A DNA stretch of 34,820 nt from Schoenoplectus triqueter (lineage: Eukaryota; Streptophyta; Magnoliopsida; Poales; Cyperaceae): positions 1 through 34,820 of the forward strand of contig CAXKVV010001093.1 in NCBI GenBank assembly GCA_964058805.1. Reading direction: 5' to 3'. The notes below the pieces were generated by a model that saw only the letters and a list, made by a program, of their open reading frames with translations, was not told the origin of the DNA and ran no database searches. Both the position numbers and the translations under genes were made by a program. Within the stretch, counting starts at the first letter, position 1; every line of letters begins with the position of its first letter. Shown in pieces: positions 1 through 11,290 of this stretch.

Positions 1-1811
1 GTTTTGCGCTCCCGGACTCATTTTCGGCAATGCCGAGTGCGTCGGGTCCCGTTTTCACGTTTTGCGCGCCCGGACACGTTTTCTCCGGTGCCCGGTGCGT
101 CGGGTCCCGTTTTCATGTTTTGCGCGCCCGGACTCGTTTTCGGCGGTGCCGAGTGCGTCGGGTCCAGTTTTCACGTTTTGCGCGCCCGGACTCATTTTCG
201 GCGGTGCCGAGTGCGTCAGGTCCCGTTTTCACGTTTTGCGCTCACAGACTCGTTTTCGGCGGTGCCGGGTGCGTCGGGTCCCGTTTTCACGTTTTGCGCT
301 TCCGGACTCGTTTTCGGCGGTGCCCGGTGCTCGAGTCCCGTTTTCTCGTTTTGCGCTCCCGAACTCGTTTTCGGCGGTGCGGAGTGCGTCGGGTCCCGTT
401 TTTACGTTTTGCGCGCCCGGACTCGTTTTTCGGCGGTGCCAGGTGCGTCGGAACCTTTTTTCACGTTTTCCGCCCCCGGACTCGTTTTCGGCGGTGCGGA
501 GTGCGTCGGGTCCCATTTTCATGTTTTGCGCGCCAGGACTCGTTTTCGGTGGTGCCGAGTGCGTCGGGTCCCATTTTCACGTTTTGCGCGCTCGGACTCG
601 TTTTCGGCGGTGCCGAGTGCGTCGGGTGCCGTTTTCACGTTTTGCGCTCCCGGACTCATTTTCGGCAATGCCGAGTGCGTCGGGTCCCGTTTTCACATTT
701 TGCGCGCTCGGACTCGTTTTCGGCGGTGCGGAGTGCGTCGGGTCCTGTTTTCACGATTTGCGCGCCCGGACTCGTATTCGGCGGTGCCTAGTGCTCGAGT
801 CCCGTTTTCACATTTTGTGCTCCCGGACAAGTATTCGGCGGTGCCGAGTGCGTCGGGTCCTGTTTTCACGTTTTGCGCTCCCGGACAAGTTTTCGACGGT
901 GCCGGGTGCGTCGGGTCCAGTTTTCACGTTTTGCGCGCCCGGACTCGTTTTCGGCGGTGCCGAGTGCGTCGGGTCCCGTTTTCACGTTTTGCGCGCCCGC
1001 ACTCGTTTTCGGCGGTACGGAGTGCGTCGGGTCCTGTTTTCACGATTTGCGCGCCCGGACTCGTATTCGGCGGTGCGGAGTGCGTCGGGTCCTGTTTTCA
1101 CGATTTGCGCGCCCGGACTCGTATTCGGCGGTGCCCAGTGCTCGAGTCCCGTTTTCACGTTTTGCACTCCCGGACTCGTTTTCGGCGGTGCCGAGTGCGT
1201 CGGGTCCCGTTTTCACGTTTTGCGCTCACGGACTCGTTTTCGGCGGTGCCGGGTGCGACGGGTCCCGTTTTCACGTTTTGCGCGCCCGGAGTCATTTTTC
1301 GGCGGTGCCGGGTGCGTCGGATCCTTTTTTTCACGTTTTCCGCCCCTAGACTCGTTTTCAGCAGTGCGGAGTGCGTCGGGTCCCGTTTTCACTTTTTGCG
1401 CTCCCGGACTCGTTTTCGGCGGTGCGAAGTGCGTCGGGTCCCGTTTTCACGTTTTGCGCTCCTGGACTCGTTTTCGGCGGTGCGGAGTGGTTCGGGTCCC
1501 GCTTTTACGTTTTGCGCGTCCGAACTCGTTTTCGGCGGTGCGGAGTGCGTCGGGTCCCGTTTTCACGTTTTGCGCGCCCGGACTCGTTTTCGGCGGTCAC
1601 GTGGGAGTCGGGTCCCGTTTTCAAGTTTTGCGCTCCCGGACTCATTTTCGGCGGTGCGGTGTGCGTCGGGTCCCGTTTTCACGTTTTGCGCGCCCGGACT
1701 CGTTTTCGGCGGTGCCGTGTGCGTCGGGTCCCGTTTTCACATTTTGCGCGCCCGGACTAGTTTTCGGCGGTGCCGAGTGCGTCAGGTCCCGTTTTCACGT
1801 TTTGCGCTCAC

Positions 1812-1968
1812 GGACTCGTTTTCGGCGGTGCCGGGTGCCTCGGGTCCCGTTTTCACGTTTTGCGCGCCAAAACTCATTTTCGGCGGTGCCCGGTGCTCGA
1901 GTCCCGTTTTCACGTTTTGCTTTTCCGGACTCGTTTTAGGCGGTGCCGAGTGCGTCGGGTCCCGTTTT
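1812..1968. repeat. Long-range duplicated block within satellite A (copy 1)
   Basis: This block appears identical by eye to 4821-4977, 3009 bp away (about 52 units). Diagnostic variants shared by both copies are GGGTGCCTCGGG, GCGCGCCAAAACTCATT, the CTCGAGTCCC short variant and TTTTGCTTTTCCGG followed by CGTTTTAGGCGG. Sharing of a whole run of private variants shows multi-unit duplication or conversion, not unit-by-unit drift. Confidence 0.85.
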
Positions 1969-4820
1969 CACGTTTTGCGCGCCCGGACTCGTTTTCGGTG
2001 GTGCCGAATGCGTCGGGTCCCGTTTTCACGTTTTGCGCTCACGGACTCGTTTTCGGCGGTGCCGGGTGCGTCGAGTCCCGTTTTCACGTTTTGCGCGCCC
2101 ATACTCGTTTTCGGCGGTGCCGAGTGCGTCGGGTCCCGTTTTCATGTTTTGCCCGCCAGGACTCGTTTTCGGCGGTGCCGAGTGCGTCGGGTCCCGTTTT
2201 CACGTTTTGCGCGCCCGGACTCGTTTTCGGCGGTGCCGAGTACGTCGGGTGCCGTTTTCACGTTTCGCGCGCCCGGACTCGTTTTCGGCGGTGCCGAGTG
2301 CGTCGGGTACCGTTTTCACGTTTTGCGCGCTCGGACTCGTTTTCGGCGGTGCCGAGTGCGTCGGGTGCCGTTTTCACGTTTTGCGCGTCCGGCCTCGTTT
2401 TCGGCGGTGCCGAGTGCGTCGGGTGCCGTTTTCACGTTTTGCGCGCCCGGCCTCGTTTTCGGCGGTGCCGAGTGCGTCGGGTCCCATTTTCACGTTTTGC
2501 GCGCCCGGACTCGTTTTCGGCGGTGCCCAGTGCTCGAGTCCCGTTTTCACGTTTTGCGCTCCCGGACTCGTTTTCGGCGGTGCCGAGTGCGTCGGGTCCC
2601 GTTTTCACGTTTTGCGCTCCCGAACTCGTTTTCGGCGGTGCGGAGTGCGTCGGGTCCCGTTTTTACGTTTTGCGCGCCCGGACTCGTTTTGCGGCGGTGC
2701 CAGGTGCGTCGGATCCTTTTTTCACGTTTTCCGCCCCCGGACTTGTTTTCAGCGGTGTGGAGTGCGTTGGGTCCCGTTTTCACGTTTTGCGCTCCCGGAC
2801 TCGTTTTCAGCGGTGCGAAGTGCGTCGGGTCCTGTTTTTTGACGTTTTGTGCTCCCGGACTCGTTTTCGGCGGTGCGGAGTGGTTCGGGTCCCGCTTTTA
2901 CGTTTTGCGCGTCCGGACTCGTTTTCGGCGGTGCAGAGTGGTTCGGGTCCCGCTTTTAGGTTTTGCGAGTCCGAACTCGTTTTCGGCGGTGCGGAGTGCA
3001 TCGGGTCCCATTTTCACGTTTTGCGCGCCCGGACTCGTTTTCGGCGGTGCGGTGTGCGTCGGGTCCCGTTTTCACTTTTTGCGCGCCCGGACTCGTTTTC
3101 GACGGTGCCGAGTGCGTCGGGTCCCGTTTTCACATTTTGCGCGCCCGGACTCGTTTTCGGCGGTGCGGAGTGCGCCGGGTCCTGTTTTCACGATTTGCGC
3201 GCCCGGACTCGAATTCGGCGGTGCCCAGTGCTCGAGTCCCATTTTCACGTTTTGCGCTCCCGGACTCGTTTTCGGCTGTACCGAGTGCGTCGGGTCCCGT
3301 TTTCACGTTTTGCGCTCACGGACTCGTTTTCGGCGGTGCCGGGTGCGTCGGGTCCCATTTTCACGTATTGCGCGCCCGGACTCATTTTCGGCGGTGCCGA
3401 GTGCGTCGGGTCCCGTTTTCACGTTTTGCGCTCACGGACTCGTTTTCGGCGGTGCCGGGTACGTCGGGTCCCGTTTTCACGTTTTGCGCGCCCAAACTCG
3501 TTTTCGGCGGTGCGGAGTGCGTCGGGTGCCGTTTTCATGTTTTGCGCACCCAGACTCGTTTTCGGCGGTGCGGAGTGCGTCGGGTCCCGATTTCACGGTT
3601 TGCGCACCAGGACTCGTTTTTCGGCGGTGCCGAGTGCGTCGGGTCCCGTTTTCACGTTTTGCGCGCTCGGACTCGTATTCGGCGGTGCCCAGTGCTCGAG
3701 TCCCGTTTTCACGTTTTGCGCCCCCGGACTCGTTTTCGGCGGTGCCGAGTGCGTCGGGTCCCGTTTTCACGTTTTGCGCGCCCGGACTCGTTTTCGGCGG
3801 TGCCGAGTGCGTCGGGTCTCATTTTCACGTTTTGCGCGTCCGGACTCGTTTTCGGCGGTGCCGAGTCGTCGGGTCCCGTTTTCACGTTTTGCGCGCCCGG
3901 ACTCGTTTTCGGCGGTGCCGAGTCGTCGGGTCTCGTTTTCACGTTTTGCGCTCCCAGACTCGTTTTCGACGGTGCCGAGTGCGTCGGGTCCCGTTTTCAC
4001 ATTTTGCGCGCACGGACTCGTTTTCGGCGGTGCGGAGTGCGTCGGGTCCTGTTTTCACAATTTGCGCGCCCGGACTCGTATTCGGCGGTGCGCAGTGCTC
4101 GAGTCCCGTTTTCACGTTTTGCGCCCCCGGACTCGTTTTCGGCGGTGCGGAGTGGTTCGGGTCCTGTTTTCACGTTTTGCGCGCCCGGACTCATTTTCTG
4201 CGGTGCAGAGTACGTCGGGTCAAGTTTTCACTTTTTGCGCGCCCGGACTCGTTTTCGGCGGTGCGGAGTGCGTCCGGTCCCGTTTTCACGTTTTGCCCGG
4301 ACTCATTTTCGACGGTCACGGGGGAGTCGGGTCCCGTTTTCACGTTTTGCGCTCCCGGACTCATTTTCGGCGGTGCTGAGTGCGTCGGGTCCCGTTTTCA
4401 CGTTTTGCGCGCCCGGACTCGTTTTTAGCGGTCACGGGGAGTCGGGTCCCGTTTTCATGTTTTGCGCTCCCGGACTCGTTTTCGGCGGTGCGGAGTGCGT
4501 CGGGTCCCGTTTTCACGTTTTGCGCGCCCGGACTCATTTCCGACGGTGCCACGTGCGTCGGGTCCCGTTTTGACATTTTGCACGCCCGAACTCGTTTTCG
4601 GCGGTGCGGAGTGCGTCGGGTGCCGTTTTCACGTTTTGCGCACCCAGACTCGTTTTCGGCGGTGCGGAGTGCGTCGGGTCCCGATTTCACGGTTTGCGCG
4701 CCGGGACTCGTTTTTCGGCGGTGCCGAGTGCGTCGGGTCCCGTTTTCACGTTTTGCGCTCACGGACTCGTTTTCGGCGGTGCCGGGTGCGTCGGGTCCCA
4801 TTTTCACGTATTGCGCGCCC

Positions 4821-4977
4821 GGACTCGTTTTCGGCGGTGCCGGGTGCCTCGGGTCCCGTTTTCACGTTTTGCGCGCCAAAACTCATTTTCGGCGGTGCCC
4901 GGTGCTCGAGTCCCGTTTTCACGTTTTGCTTTTCCGGACTCGTTTTAGGCGGTGCCGAGTGCGTCGGGTCCCGTTTT
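4821..4977. repeat. Long-range duplicated block within satellite A (copy 2, at the array edge)
   Basis: Same variant run as 1812-1968. The match ends exactly where satellite A stops and satellite B begins. The last shared bases are CCCGTTTT. The other copy continues with CACG, whereas this one continues with GCACAAAACATAAG of satellite B. Confidence 0.85.
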
Positions 4978-6260
4978 GCACAAAACATAAGTAAGATGCA
5001 CTAAAAACTGTAATTTAAACAAGTTGTTTGACATTTTTTAAATTTTTGGCCGCATAAATACACATAATTTCGTGAAAATTAATGTGATAACTCTTAATTA
5101 TGCCTATTGTAAGATTGTCCAATTAACACTTCGACATGAATATCCTACGACACTAATTTTTCATAAAACATAAGTACAATACATTGGAATCTACTGTTTA
5201 AACAAGTAATTTCAGTTTTTCAAAATATTTGGCCGCATAACTACAAATAATTTCGTGAAAATTAATATAATCACTCCTAATTATGCCTATTATAAGATTT
5301 TCCAATTAAAACTTCGATATGAACATTCTATGATGCTAATTTTGCACAAAACATAAGGAATATGTGTTAAAAACTGCTGTTTAAACAAGTTATTTGAGAT
5401 TTTCAAAATTTTTTGCCGCCTAGCTACTAATAATTTCGTGAAAATTAATATAATTACTCCTAATTATGTCTATTATGAGGTTGCCCAATTAACACATCGA
5501 AATGAATATCCTACGATACAAATTTTTCATAAAACATAAGTAAGATATATTAGAAACTGCTGTTCAAACGAGTTGTTTAAGATTTTAACATTTTTTACTT
5601 CATAACTGCACATAATTTCGTGAAAATTAATACAATAACTCCTAACTATGCCTATTAGAAGATTATCCAATTAACACATCGATATGAACGTTCAACGACA
5701 CTAATTTTGCGTAAAAATTAAGTAAGATGCATTAAAAAAGCTGTTTAAAGAAGTTGTTTGATTTTTTTTTTTTCATTTTTGGATGAATAAATACTCAAAA
5801 TTTCTTGCAAATTAATAAATTTACTCCTAATTATGCCTATTGTAAGATTGTGCAATTAACACATCGATATTAATATCCTACGAGACTCATTTTTCGTAAA
5901 ACATAAGTAAGATACATTACAAACTGCTGTTTAACCAAGTTGTTTAAGATTTACAACATTCATTGTCCATTACTACTTATAATTTCGTGAAAATTAATAT
6001 AATTACTCCTAATTATACCTGTTAGGAGATTATCCAAATAAAATTTCGATATGAATATTCTACGACACACTAATTTTGCACAAAACATAAGTAGGATGCA
6101 CTAAAAATAGCTGTTTAAACATGTTGATTGAGCTTTTAAAATATTTTGTCCGCATAGCTGCATATAATTTCATGCAAATTAATATAATTACTCCTAATTA
6201 TGCATATTACAATACTATCGAATTAAAACATCGATATGAACATTCTATTACACTTATTTT
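4978..6260. repeat. Satellite B higher-order copy 1
   Basis: Seven-monomer unit (types a to g). It starts at the junction with satellite A exactly at the type-a monomer boundary. It carries a longer T run near 5766 than the later copies. Confidence 0.93.
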
Positions 6261-7541
6261 GCACAAAACATAAGTAAGATGCACTAAAAACTGTAATTTA
6301 AACAAGTTGTTTGACATTTTTTAAATTTTTGGCCGCATAAATACACATAATTTCGTGAAAATTAATGTGATAACTCTTAATTATGCCTATTGTAAGATTG
6401 TCCAATTAACACTTCGACATGAATATCCTACGACACTAATTTTTCATAAAACATAAGTACAATACATTGGAATCTACTGTTTAAACAAGTAATTTCAGTT
6501 TTTCAAAATATTTGGCCGCATAACTACAAATAATTTCGTGAAAATTAATATAATCACTCCTAATTATGCCTATTATAAGATTTTCCAATTAAAACTTCGA
6601 TATGAACATTCTATGATGCTAATTTTGCACAAAACATAAGGAATATGTGTTAAAAACTGCTGTTTAAACAAGTTGTTTGAGATTTTCAAAATTTTTTGCC
6701 GCCTAGCTACTAATAATTTCGTGAAAATTAATATAATTACTCCTAATTATGTCTATTATGAGGTTGCCCAATTAACACATCGAAATGAATATCCTACGAT
6801 ACAAATTTTTCATAAAACATAAGTAAGATATATTAGAAACTGCTGTTCAAACGAGTTGTTTAAGATTTTAACATTTTTTACTTCATAACTGCACATAATT
6901 TCGTGAAAATTAATACAATAACTCCTAACTATGCCTATTAGAAGATTATCCAATTAACACATCGATATGAACGTTCAACGACACTAATTTTGCGTAAAAA
7001 TTAAGTAAGATGCATTAAAAAAGCTGTTTAAAGAAGTTGTTTGATTTTTTTTTTCATTTTTGGATGAATAAATACTCAAAATTTCTTGCAAATTAATAAA
7101 TTTACTCCTAATTATGCCTATTGTAAGATTGTGCAATTAACACATCGATATTAATATCCTACGAGACTCATTTTTCGTAAAACATAAGTAAGATACATTA
7201 CAAACTGCTGTTTAACCAAGTTGTTTAAGATTTACAACATTCATTGTCCATTACTACTTATAATTTCGTGAAAATTAATATAATTACTCCTAATTATACC
7301 TGTTAGGAGATTATCCAAATAAAATTTCGATATGAATATTCTACGACACACTAATTTTGCACAAAACATAAGTATGATGCACTAAAAATAGCTGTTTAAA
7401 CATGTTGATTGAGCTTTTAAAATATTTTGTCCGCATAGCTGCATATAATTTCATGCAAATTAATATAATTACTCCTAATTATGCATATTACAATACTATC
7501 GAATTAAAACATCGATATGAACATTCTATTACACTTATTTT
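6261..7541. repeat. Satellite B higher-order copy 2
   Basis: Nearly identical to copy 1. Visible differences are a shortened T run near 7046 and AGTATGATGC instead of AGTAGGATGC near 7371. Confidence 0.93.
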
Positions 7542-8821
7542 GCACAAAACATAAGTAAGATGCACTAAAAACTGTAATTTAAACAAGTTGTTTGACATTT
7601 TTTAAATTTTTGGCCGCATAAATACACATAATTTCGTGAAAATTAATGTGATAACTCTTAATTATGCCTATTGTAAGATTGTCCAATTAACACTTCGACA
7701 TGAATATCCTACGACACTAATTTTTCATAAAACATAAGTACAATACATTGGAATCTACTGTTTAAACAAGTAATTTCAGTTTTTCAAAATATTTGGCCGC
7801 ATAACTACAAATAATTTCGTGAAAATTAATATAATCACTCCTAATTATGCCTATTATAAGATTTTCCAATTAAAACTTCGATATGAACATTCTATGATGC
7901 TAATTTTGCACAAAACATAAGGAATATATGTTAAAAACTGCTGTTTAAACAAGTTGTTTGAGATTTTCAAAATTTTTTGCCGCCTAGCTACTAATAATTT
8001 CGTGAAAATTAATATAATTACTCCTAATTATGTCTATTATGAGGTTGCCCAATTAACACATCGAAATGAATATCCTACGATATAAATTTTTCATAAAACA
8101 TAAGTAAGATATATTAGAAACTGCTGTTCAAACGAGTTGTTTAAGATTTTAACATTTTTTACTTCATAACTGCACATAATTTCGTGAAAATTAATACAAT
8201 AACTCCTAACTATGCCTATTAGAAGATTATCCAATTAACACATCGATATGAACGTTCAACGACACTAATTTTGCGTAAAAATTAAGTAAGATGCATTAAA
8301 AAAGATGTTTAAAGAAGTTGTTTGATTTTTTTTTCATTTTTGGCTGAATAAATACTCAAAATTTCTTGCAAATTAATAAATTTACTCCTAATTATGCCTT
8401 TTGTAAGATTGTGCAATTAACACATCGATATTAATATCCTACGAGACTCATTTTTCGTAAAACATAAGTAAGATACATTACAAACTGCTGTTTAACCATG
8501 TTGTTTAAGATTTACAACATTCATTGTCCATTACTACTTATAATTTCGTGAAAATTAATATAATTACTCCTAATTATACCTGTTAGGAGATTATCCAAAT
8601 AAAATTTCGATATGAATATTCTACGACACACTAATTTTGCACAAAACATAAGTAGGATGCACTAAAAATAGCTGTTTAAACATGTTGATTGAGCTTTTAA
8701 AATATTTTATCCGCATAGCTGCATATAATTTCATGCAAATTAATATAATTACTCCTAATTATGCATATTACAATACTATCGAATTAAAACATCGATATGA
8801 ATATTCTATTACACTTATTTT
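7542..8821. repeat. Satellite B higher-order copy 3
   Basis: Seven monomers in the same order. A few private substitutions are visible, for example GGAATATATG near 7921, AAAAGATGTTTAA near 8299 and TGCCTTTTGTAAG near 8396. Confidence 0.93.
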
Positions 8822-10120
8822 GCACAAAACATAAGTAAGATGCACTAAAAACTTTAATTTAAACAAGTTGTTTGACATTTTTTAAATTTTTGGCCGCATA
8901 AATACACATAATTTCGTGAAAATTAATGTGATAACTCTTAATTATGCCTATTGTAAGATTGTCCAATTAACACTTCGACATGAATATCCTACGACACTAA
9001 TTTTTCATAAAACATAAGTACAATACATTGGAATCTACTGTTTAAACAAGTAATTTCAGTTTTTCAAAATATTTGGCCGCATAACTACAAATAATTTCGT
9101 GCAAATTAATATAATTACTCCTAATTATGCCTATTATAAGATTTTCTAATTAAAACTTCGATATGAACATTCTATGATGCTAATTTTGCACAAAACATAA
9201 GGAATATATGTTAAAAACTGCTGTTTAAACAAGTTGTTTGAGATTCTCAATTTTTTTTGCCGCCTAGCTACTAATAATTTCATGAAAATTAATATAATCA
9301 CTCCTAATTATGCCTATTATAAAATTTTCCAATTAAAAATTTCATATGAACTTTCTATGATGCTAATTTTGCACAAAACATAAGGAATATGTGTTAAAAA
9401 CTGCTGTTTAAACAAGTTATTTGAGATTTTCAAAATTTTTGGCCGCCTAGCTACTCATAATTTCGTAAAAATTAATGTAATTACTCCTAATCATGTCTAT
9501 TGTGAGGTTGTCCAATTAACACTTCGAGATGAATATACTACGATACTAATTTTTCATAAAATATAATTAAGATATATTAGAAACTGTTGTTCAAACGAGT
9601 TGTTTAAGATTTTTATCATTTTTGCTTCATGCTACACATAATTATTAAAAATTAATAAAATTACTCCTAACTATGCCTATTAGAAGATTATCTAATTAAC
9701 ACATCGATATGAATGTTCAACGACACTAATTTTGTGCAAGAATTACGTAAGATACATTAAAAACCTGTTTAAAGAAGTTGTTTGACTTTTATTTTCATTT
9801 TTGGCTGAATAAATACTCAAAATTTCTTGCAAATTAATAAATTTACTCATAATTATGCCTATTTGAAGATTGTCCAATTAACAATTCGATATTAATCTCC
9901 TACGAGACTAATATTTCATAAAACATAAGTAAGATACATTATAAACTGCTGTTTAACCAAGTTGTTTAAGATTTACAACATTCATTGTCCATTACTACTT
10001 ATAATTTCATAAAAAATAATATAATTACTCCTAATTATACCAGTTAGGAGATTATGTAATTAAAATTTCGATATGAATATTCTACGATACACTAATTTTG
10101 CACAAAACATAAGTAAGATT
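8822..10120. repeat. Degenerate edge of satellite B with a duplicated type-c monomer
   Basis: Monomers follow the order a, b, c, c', d, e, f and a truncated g, with starts near 8822, 9004, 9188, 9371, 9553, 9734, 9915 and 10100. The type-c monomer is present twice. From about 9240 onwards the copies diverge clearly more from the first three higher-order units. The array stops about 20 bp into a monomer, where non-satellite sequence begins. Confidence 0.88.
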
Positions 10121-10278
10121 GTTTACCCTTGAAAAATCTCAAAGATAAACAGCTGAGTAAATGAAAATAAAATCAATTATCAATAATAAATCATAAGAAG
10201 AGGAAAGAGAAGAGCAAGGAAGAGAGGGACCACCAGCCAGAAGAAGTCGCTGTCGAATTCCGGAGCAACCGTATTTGT

Positions 10279-10510
10279 CCCACAAGGAAATCTAAAATGC
10301 AAAGCAAGGATATAAATACCCCACCACTTCCTGCTCATTCGAGGTGGGTGACCCTCAGGAGATTCCAGAGAGAGAAATCTCCTGAGGGGTCAGCCATCTG
10401 ATCATATTTTTTCTGACAAGTGGGACCCACCTGGCAGTCACTTGCAAGCAGCTCTGACAGCCTAACACTAGCTTATCAACTAAACCTAACCCAGCCGGAA
10501 TAAGGATTAA
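10279..10510 (+). promoter_or_regulatory. TATA-plus-hairpin module 1
   Basis: First of three tandem modules of about 205-240 bp. A TATA box (TATAAAT, 10311-10317) is followed ~30 bp downstream by an inverted repeat. The left arm, TGACCCTCAGGAGATT (10349-10364), pairs with AATCTCCTGAGGGGTCA (10376-10392) with one bulged G on the 3' side. Four further outer pairs extend the stem. The loop is CCAGAGAGAGA. The module ends with TCTGACAAGTGGGACCCACC. A TATA at this distance would place an RNA 5' end at or just before the hairpin. Promoter activity is inferred. Confidence 0.6.
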
Positions 10511-10518
10511 GCATTAAT

Positions 10519-10757
10519 CCCACAAGGAAATCTTAAATGCAAAGCAAGGGTATAAATACCCCACCATCTATTGCTTATTCGATATGGATGACATTCAAGA
10601 GATTCGGGAGAGAGAAGGAGATCTCTTGATGTGTCATCCATGTATTCACTTTTCCACTCACAGATGGGACCTACCTGACAGTCCCATGCAGATAGCTTCA
10701 ATAACTTGGACCCAGTCTATCCAATAAGTCTAATTAATCCGGAACAAAAGCTAAGCA
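10519..10757 (+). promoter_or_regulatory. TATA-plus-hairpin module 2
   Basis: Tandem copy of module 1. TATAAAT is at 10551-10557. The hairpin arms are ATGGATGACATTCAAGAGAT (10584-10603) and 10621-10641, pairing over about 20 bp with a single extra base at 10630 on the 3' arm. The stem sequence differs from module 1 but complementarity is kept, for example AAGAGAT against ATCTCTT here and AGGAGAT against ATCTCCT in module 1. Confidence 0.6.
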
Positions 10758-10761
10758 ACAA

Positions 10762-10960
10762 TCCCACGAAGAAATTTTAGACAAAAGTCAGAGGTATAAA
10801 AGCCCCGCCATCTACTATTCATTCGAGATGGATGACCCTCAAGAGATTCAGGAGAGAGAGATCTTTAGAGGGGTCATCCATCTAATCAATTTTCACTGAC
10901 AGGTGGGCCCTACACCCCAGTGACAAACATCAAGGAAGTCAAGATTAAACCCTAAGCAGT
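10762..10960 (+). promoter_or_regulatory. TATA-plus-hairpin module 3
   Basis: Third tandem copy. TATAAAA is at 10795-10801. The hairpin arms are 10828-10847 and 10861-10881, with an extra G at 10873 in the same relative place as in module 1, plus one A-A mismatch and one G-T pair. The loop is TCAGGAGAGAGAG. It is followed by ACTGACAGGTGGGCCC, the same tail as in the other modules. Confidence 0.58.
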
Positions 10961-11091
10961 AAACTTCAGAGCAAACCCTAAGAAATTGGAGCAGTGTAAT
11001 TTCTATACAGCAAGAACTGTGTCAATGCCAAGCTAGTATTCTGATACAGCCAATCATAAGAGATCTCAAATGTGATTTTGCTTCCGAGGCT

Positions 11092-11126
11092 GATCAGGTG
11101 CCAAAACTGTGAGCAACCACCTGACC
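11092..11126. other. Hairpin Q1 with CCAAA-GAGCAAC loop
   Basis: TCAGGTG (11094-11100) pairs perfectly with CACCTGA (11118-11124) around a 17-nt loop CCAAAACTGTGAGCAAC. The same loop recurs in hairpin Q2 and in the right arm with different stem sequences. Confidence 0.55.
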
Positions 11127-11147
11127 ATGCCATGATTTCTGCCAATT

Positions 11148-11164
11148 GTTGATAAGTAATCAAC
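11148..11164. other. Hairpin S1 (GTTGAT / ATCAAC)
   Basis: A perfect 6-bp stem encloses the loop AAGTA. A second copy lies at 11274-11290 with loop AAATA. The counterpart in the right arm (34277-34293) reads, on the equivalent strand, ACTGAT-AAGTA-GTCAGT, so two base pairs changed on both sides. Confidence 0.55.
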
Positions 11165-11212
11165 TTTTGACCAAGCTACCCTCATGAACATGAATTGAAA
11201 GTTAATTTCACA

Positions 11213-11258
11213 AGACTGATCAGATGCCAAAGCGGAGAGCAACCATTTGATCAAGTCT
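11213..11258. other. Hairpin Q2 with conserved loop and unpaired A
   Basis: The outer stem AGACT (11213-11217) pairs with AGTCT (11254-11258). The inner stem GATCAGATG (11218-11226) pairs with CATTTGATC (11244-11252) with one G-T pair. A single unpaired A lies at 11253. The loop is CCAAAGCGGAGAGCAAC. The region 11214-11291 is a diverged duplicate of 11091-11165. Confidence 0.6.
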
Positions 11259-11273
11259 AGATTTGTATCAATT

Positions 11274-11290
11274 GTTGATAAATAATCAAC
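11274..11290. other. Hairpin S2 (GTTGAT / ATCAAC)
   Basis: Duplicate of hairpin S1 with the loop AAATA and a perfect 6-bp stem. It lies 126 bp downstream of S1, as part of the diverged duplication of the Q1-S1 block. Confidence 0.5.

Larger units (their letters stand above)
1..4977. repeat. 58-bp GC-rich satellite array (satellite A)
   Basis: This is a continuous head-to-tail tandem array of a 58-bp unit, recognisable by the recurring blocks CCCGTTTTCACGTTTTGCG, CCCGGACTCGTTTTCGG and CGGTGCCGAGTGCGTCGGGT. Units differ by scattered substitutions and small indels, including a shorter CTCGAGTCCC variant, a GAGTCGTCGGG variant and a GGTCACGGGGGAGTCGGG variant. About 85 units are present and the array continues off the left edge. 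The unit lacks stop codons in several frames, so long reading frames exist on both strands, but they follow from the repeat and are not genes. The unit is rich in CpG, unlike the AT-rich array beside it. No promoter or RNA gene is visible. Confidence 0.97.
4978..10120. repeat. ~183-bp AT-rich satellite with 7-monomer higher-order repeat (satellite B)
   Basis: Tandem monomers of about 182-186 bp each begin near a CATAAAACATAAGTAAGAT-like block and contain a conserved TTTCGTGAAAATTAAT block and an ACTCCTAATTATGCCTATT block. In the first copy, monomer starts are near 4978, 5160, 5344, 5526, 5709, 5893 and 6079. The same order of seven monomer types restarts at 6261, 7542 and 8822, giving a higher-order period of 1280-1283 bp. 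Higher-order copies differ at only a few positions, while neighbouring monomers differ much more. This is the hallmark of higher-order homogenisation seen in centromeric-type satellites. No open reading frame of interest is present. Confidence 0.96.

Noticed and set aside
4..4428. A 1474-codon open reading frame and many overlapping frames on both strands in satellite A
   Set aside because: They exist because the 58-bp unit lacks stops in several frames. The same peptide fragments recur in all frames, there is no start context or domain, and the period is not a multiple of three.
1..10120. CRISPR-like regular repeats
   Set aside because: The whole unit is repeated, with no unique spacers. 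These are eukaryotic satellites.
4978..10120. CENP-B-box-like motif in satellite B
   Set aside because: No convincing match to the conserved box positions was seen in the monomers.
10978..11254. Small - strand frames over the Q hairpins
   Set aside because: Not conserved in the right arm, where stops and indels interrupt them. The hairpin structure explains the conserved parts better.
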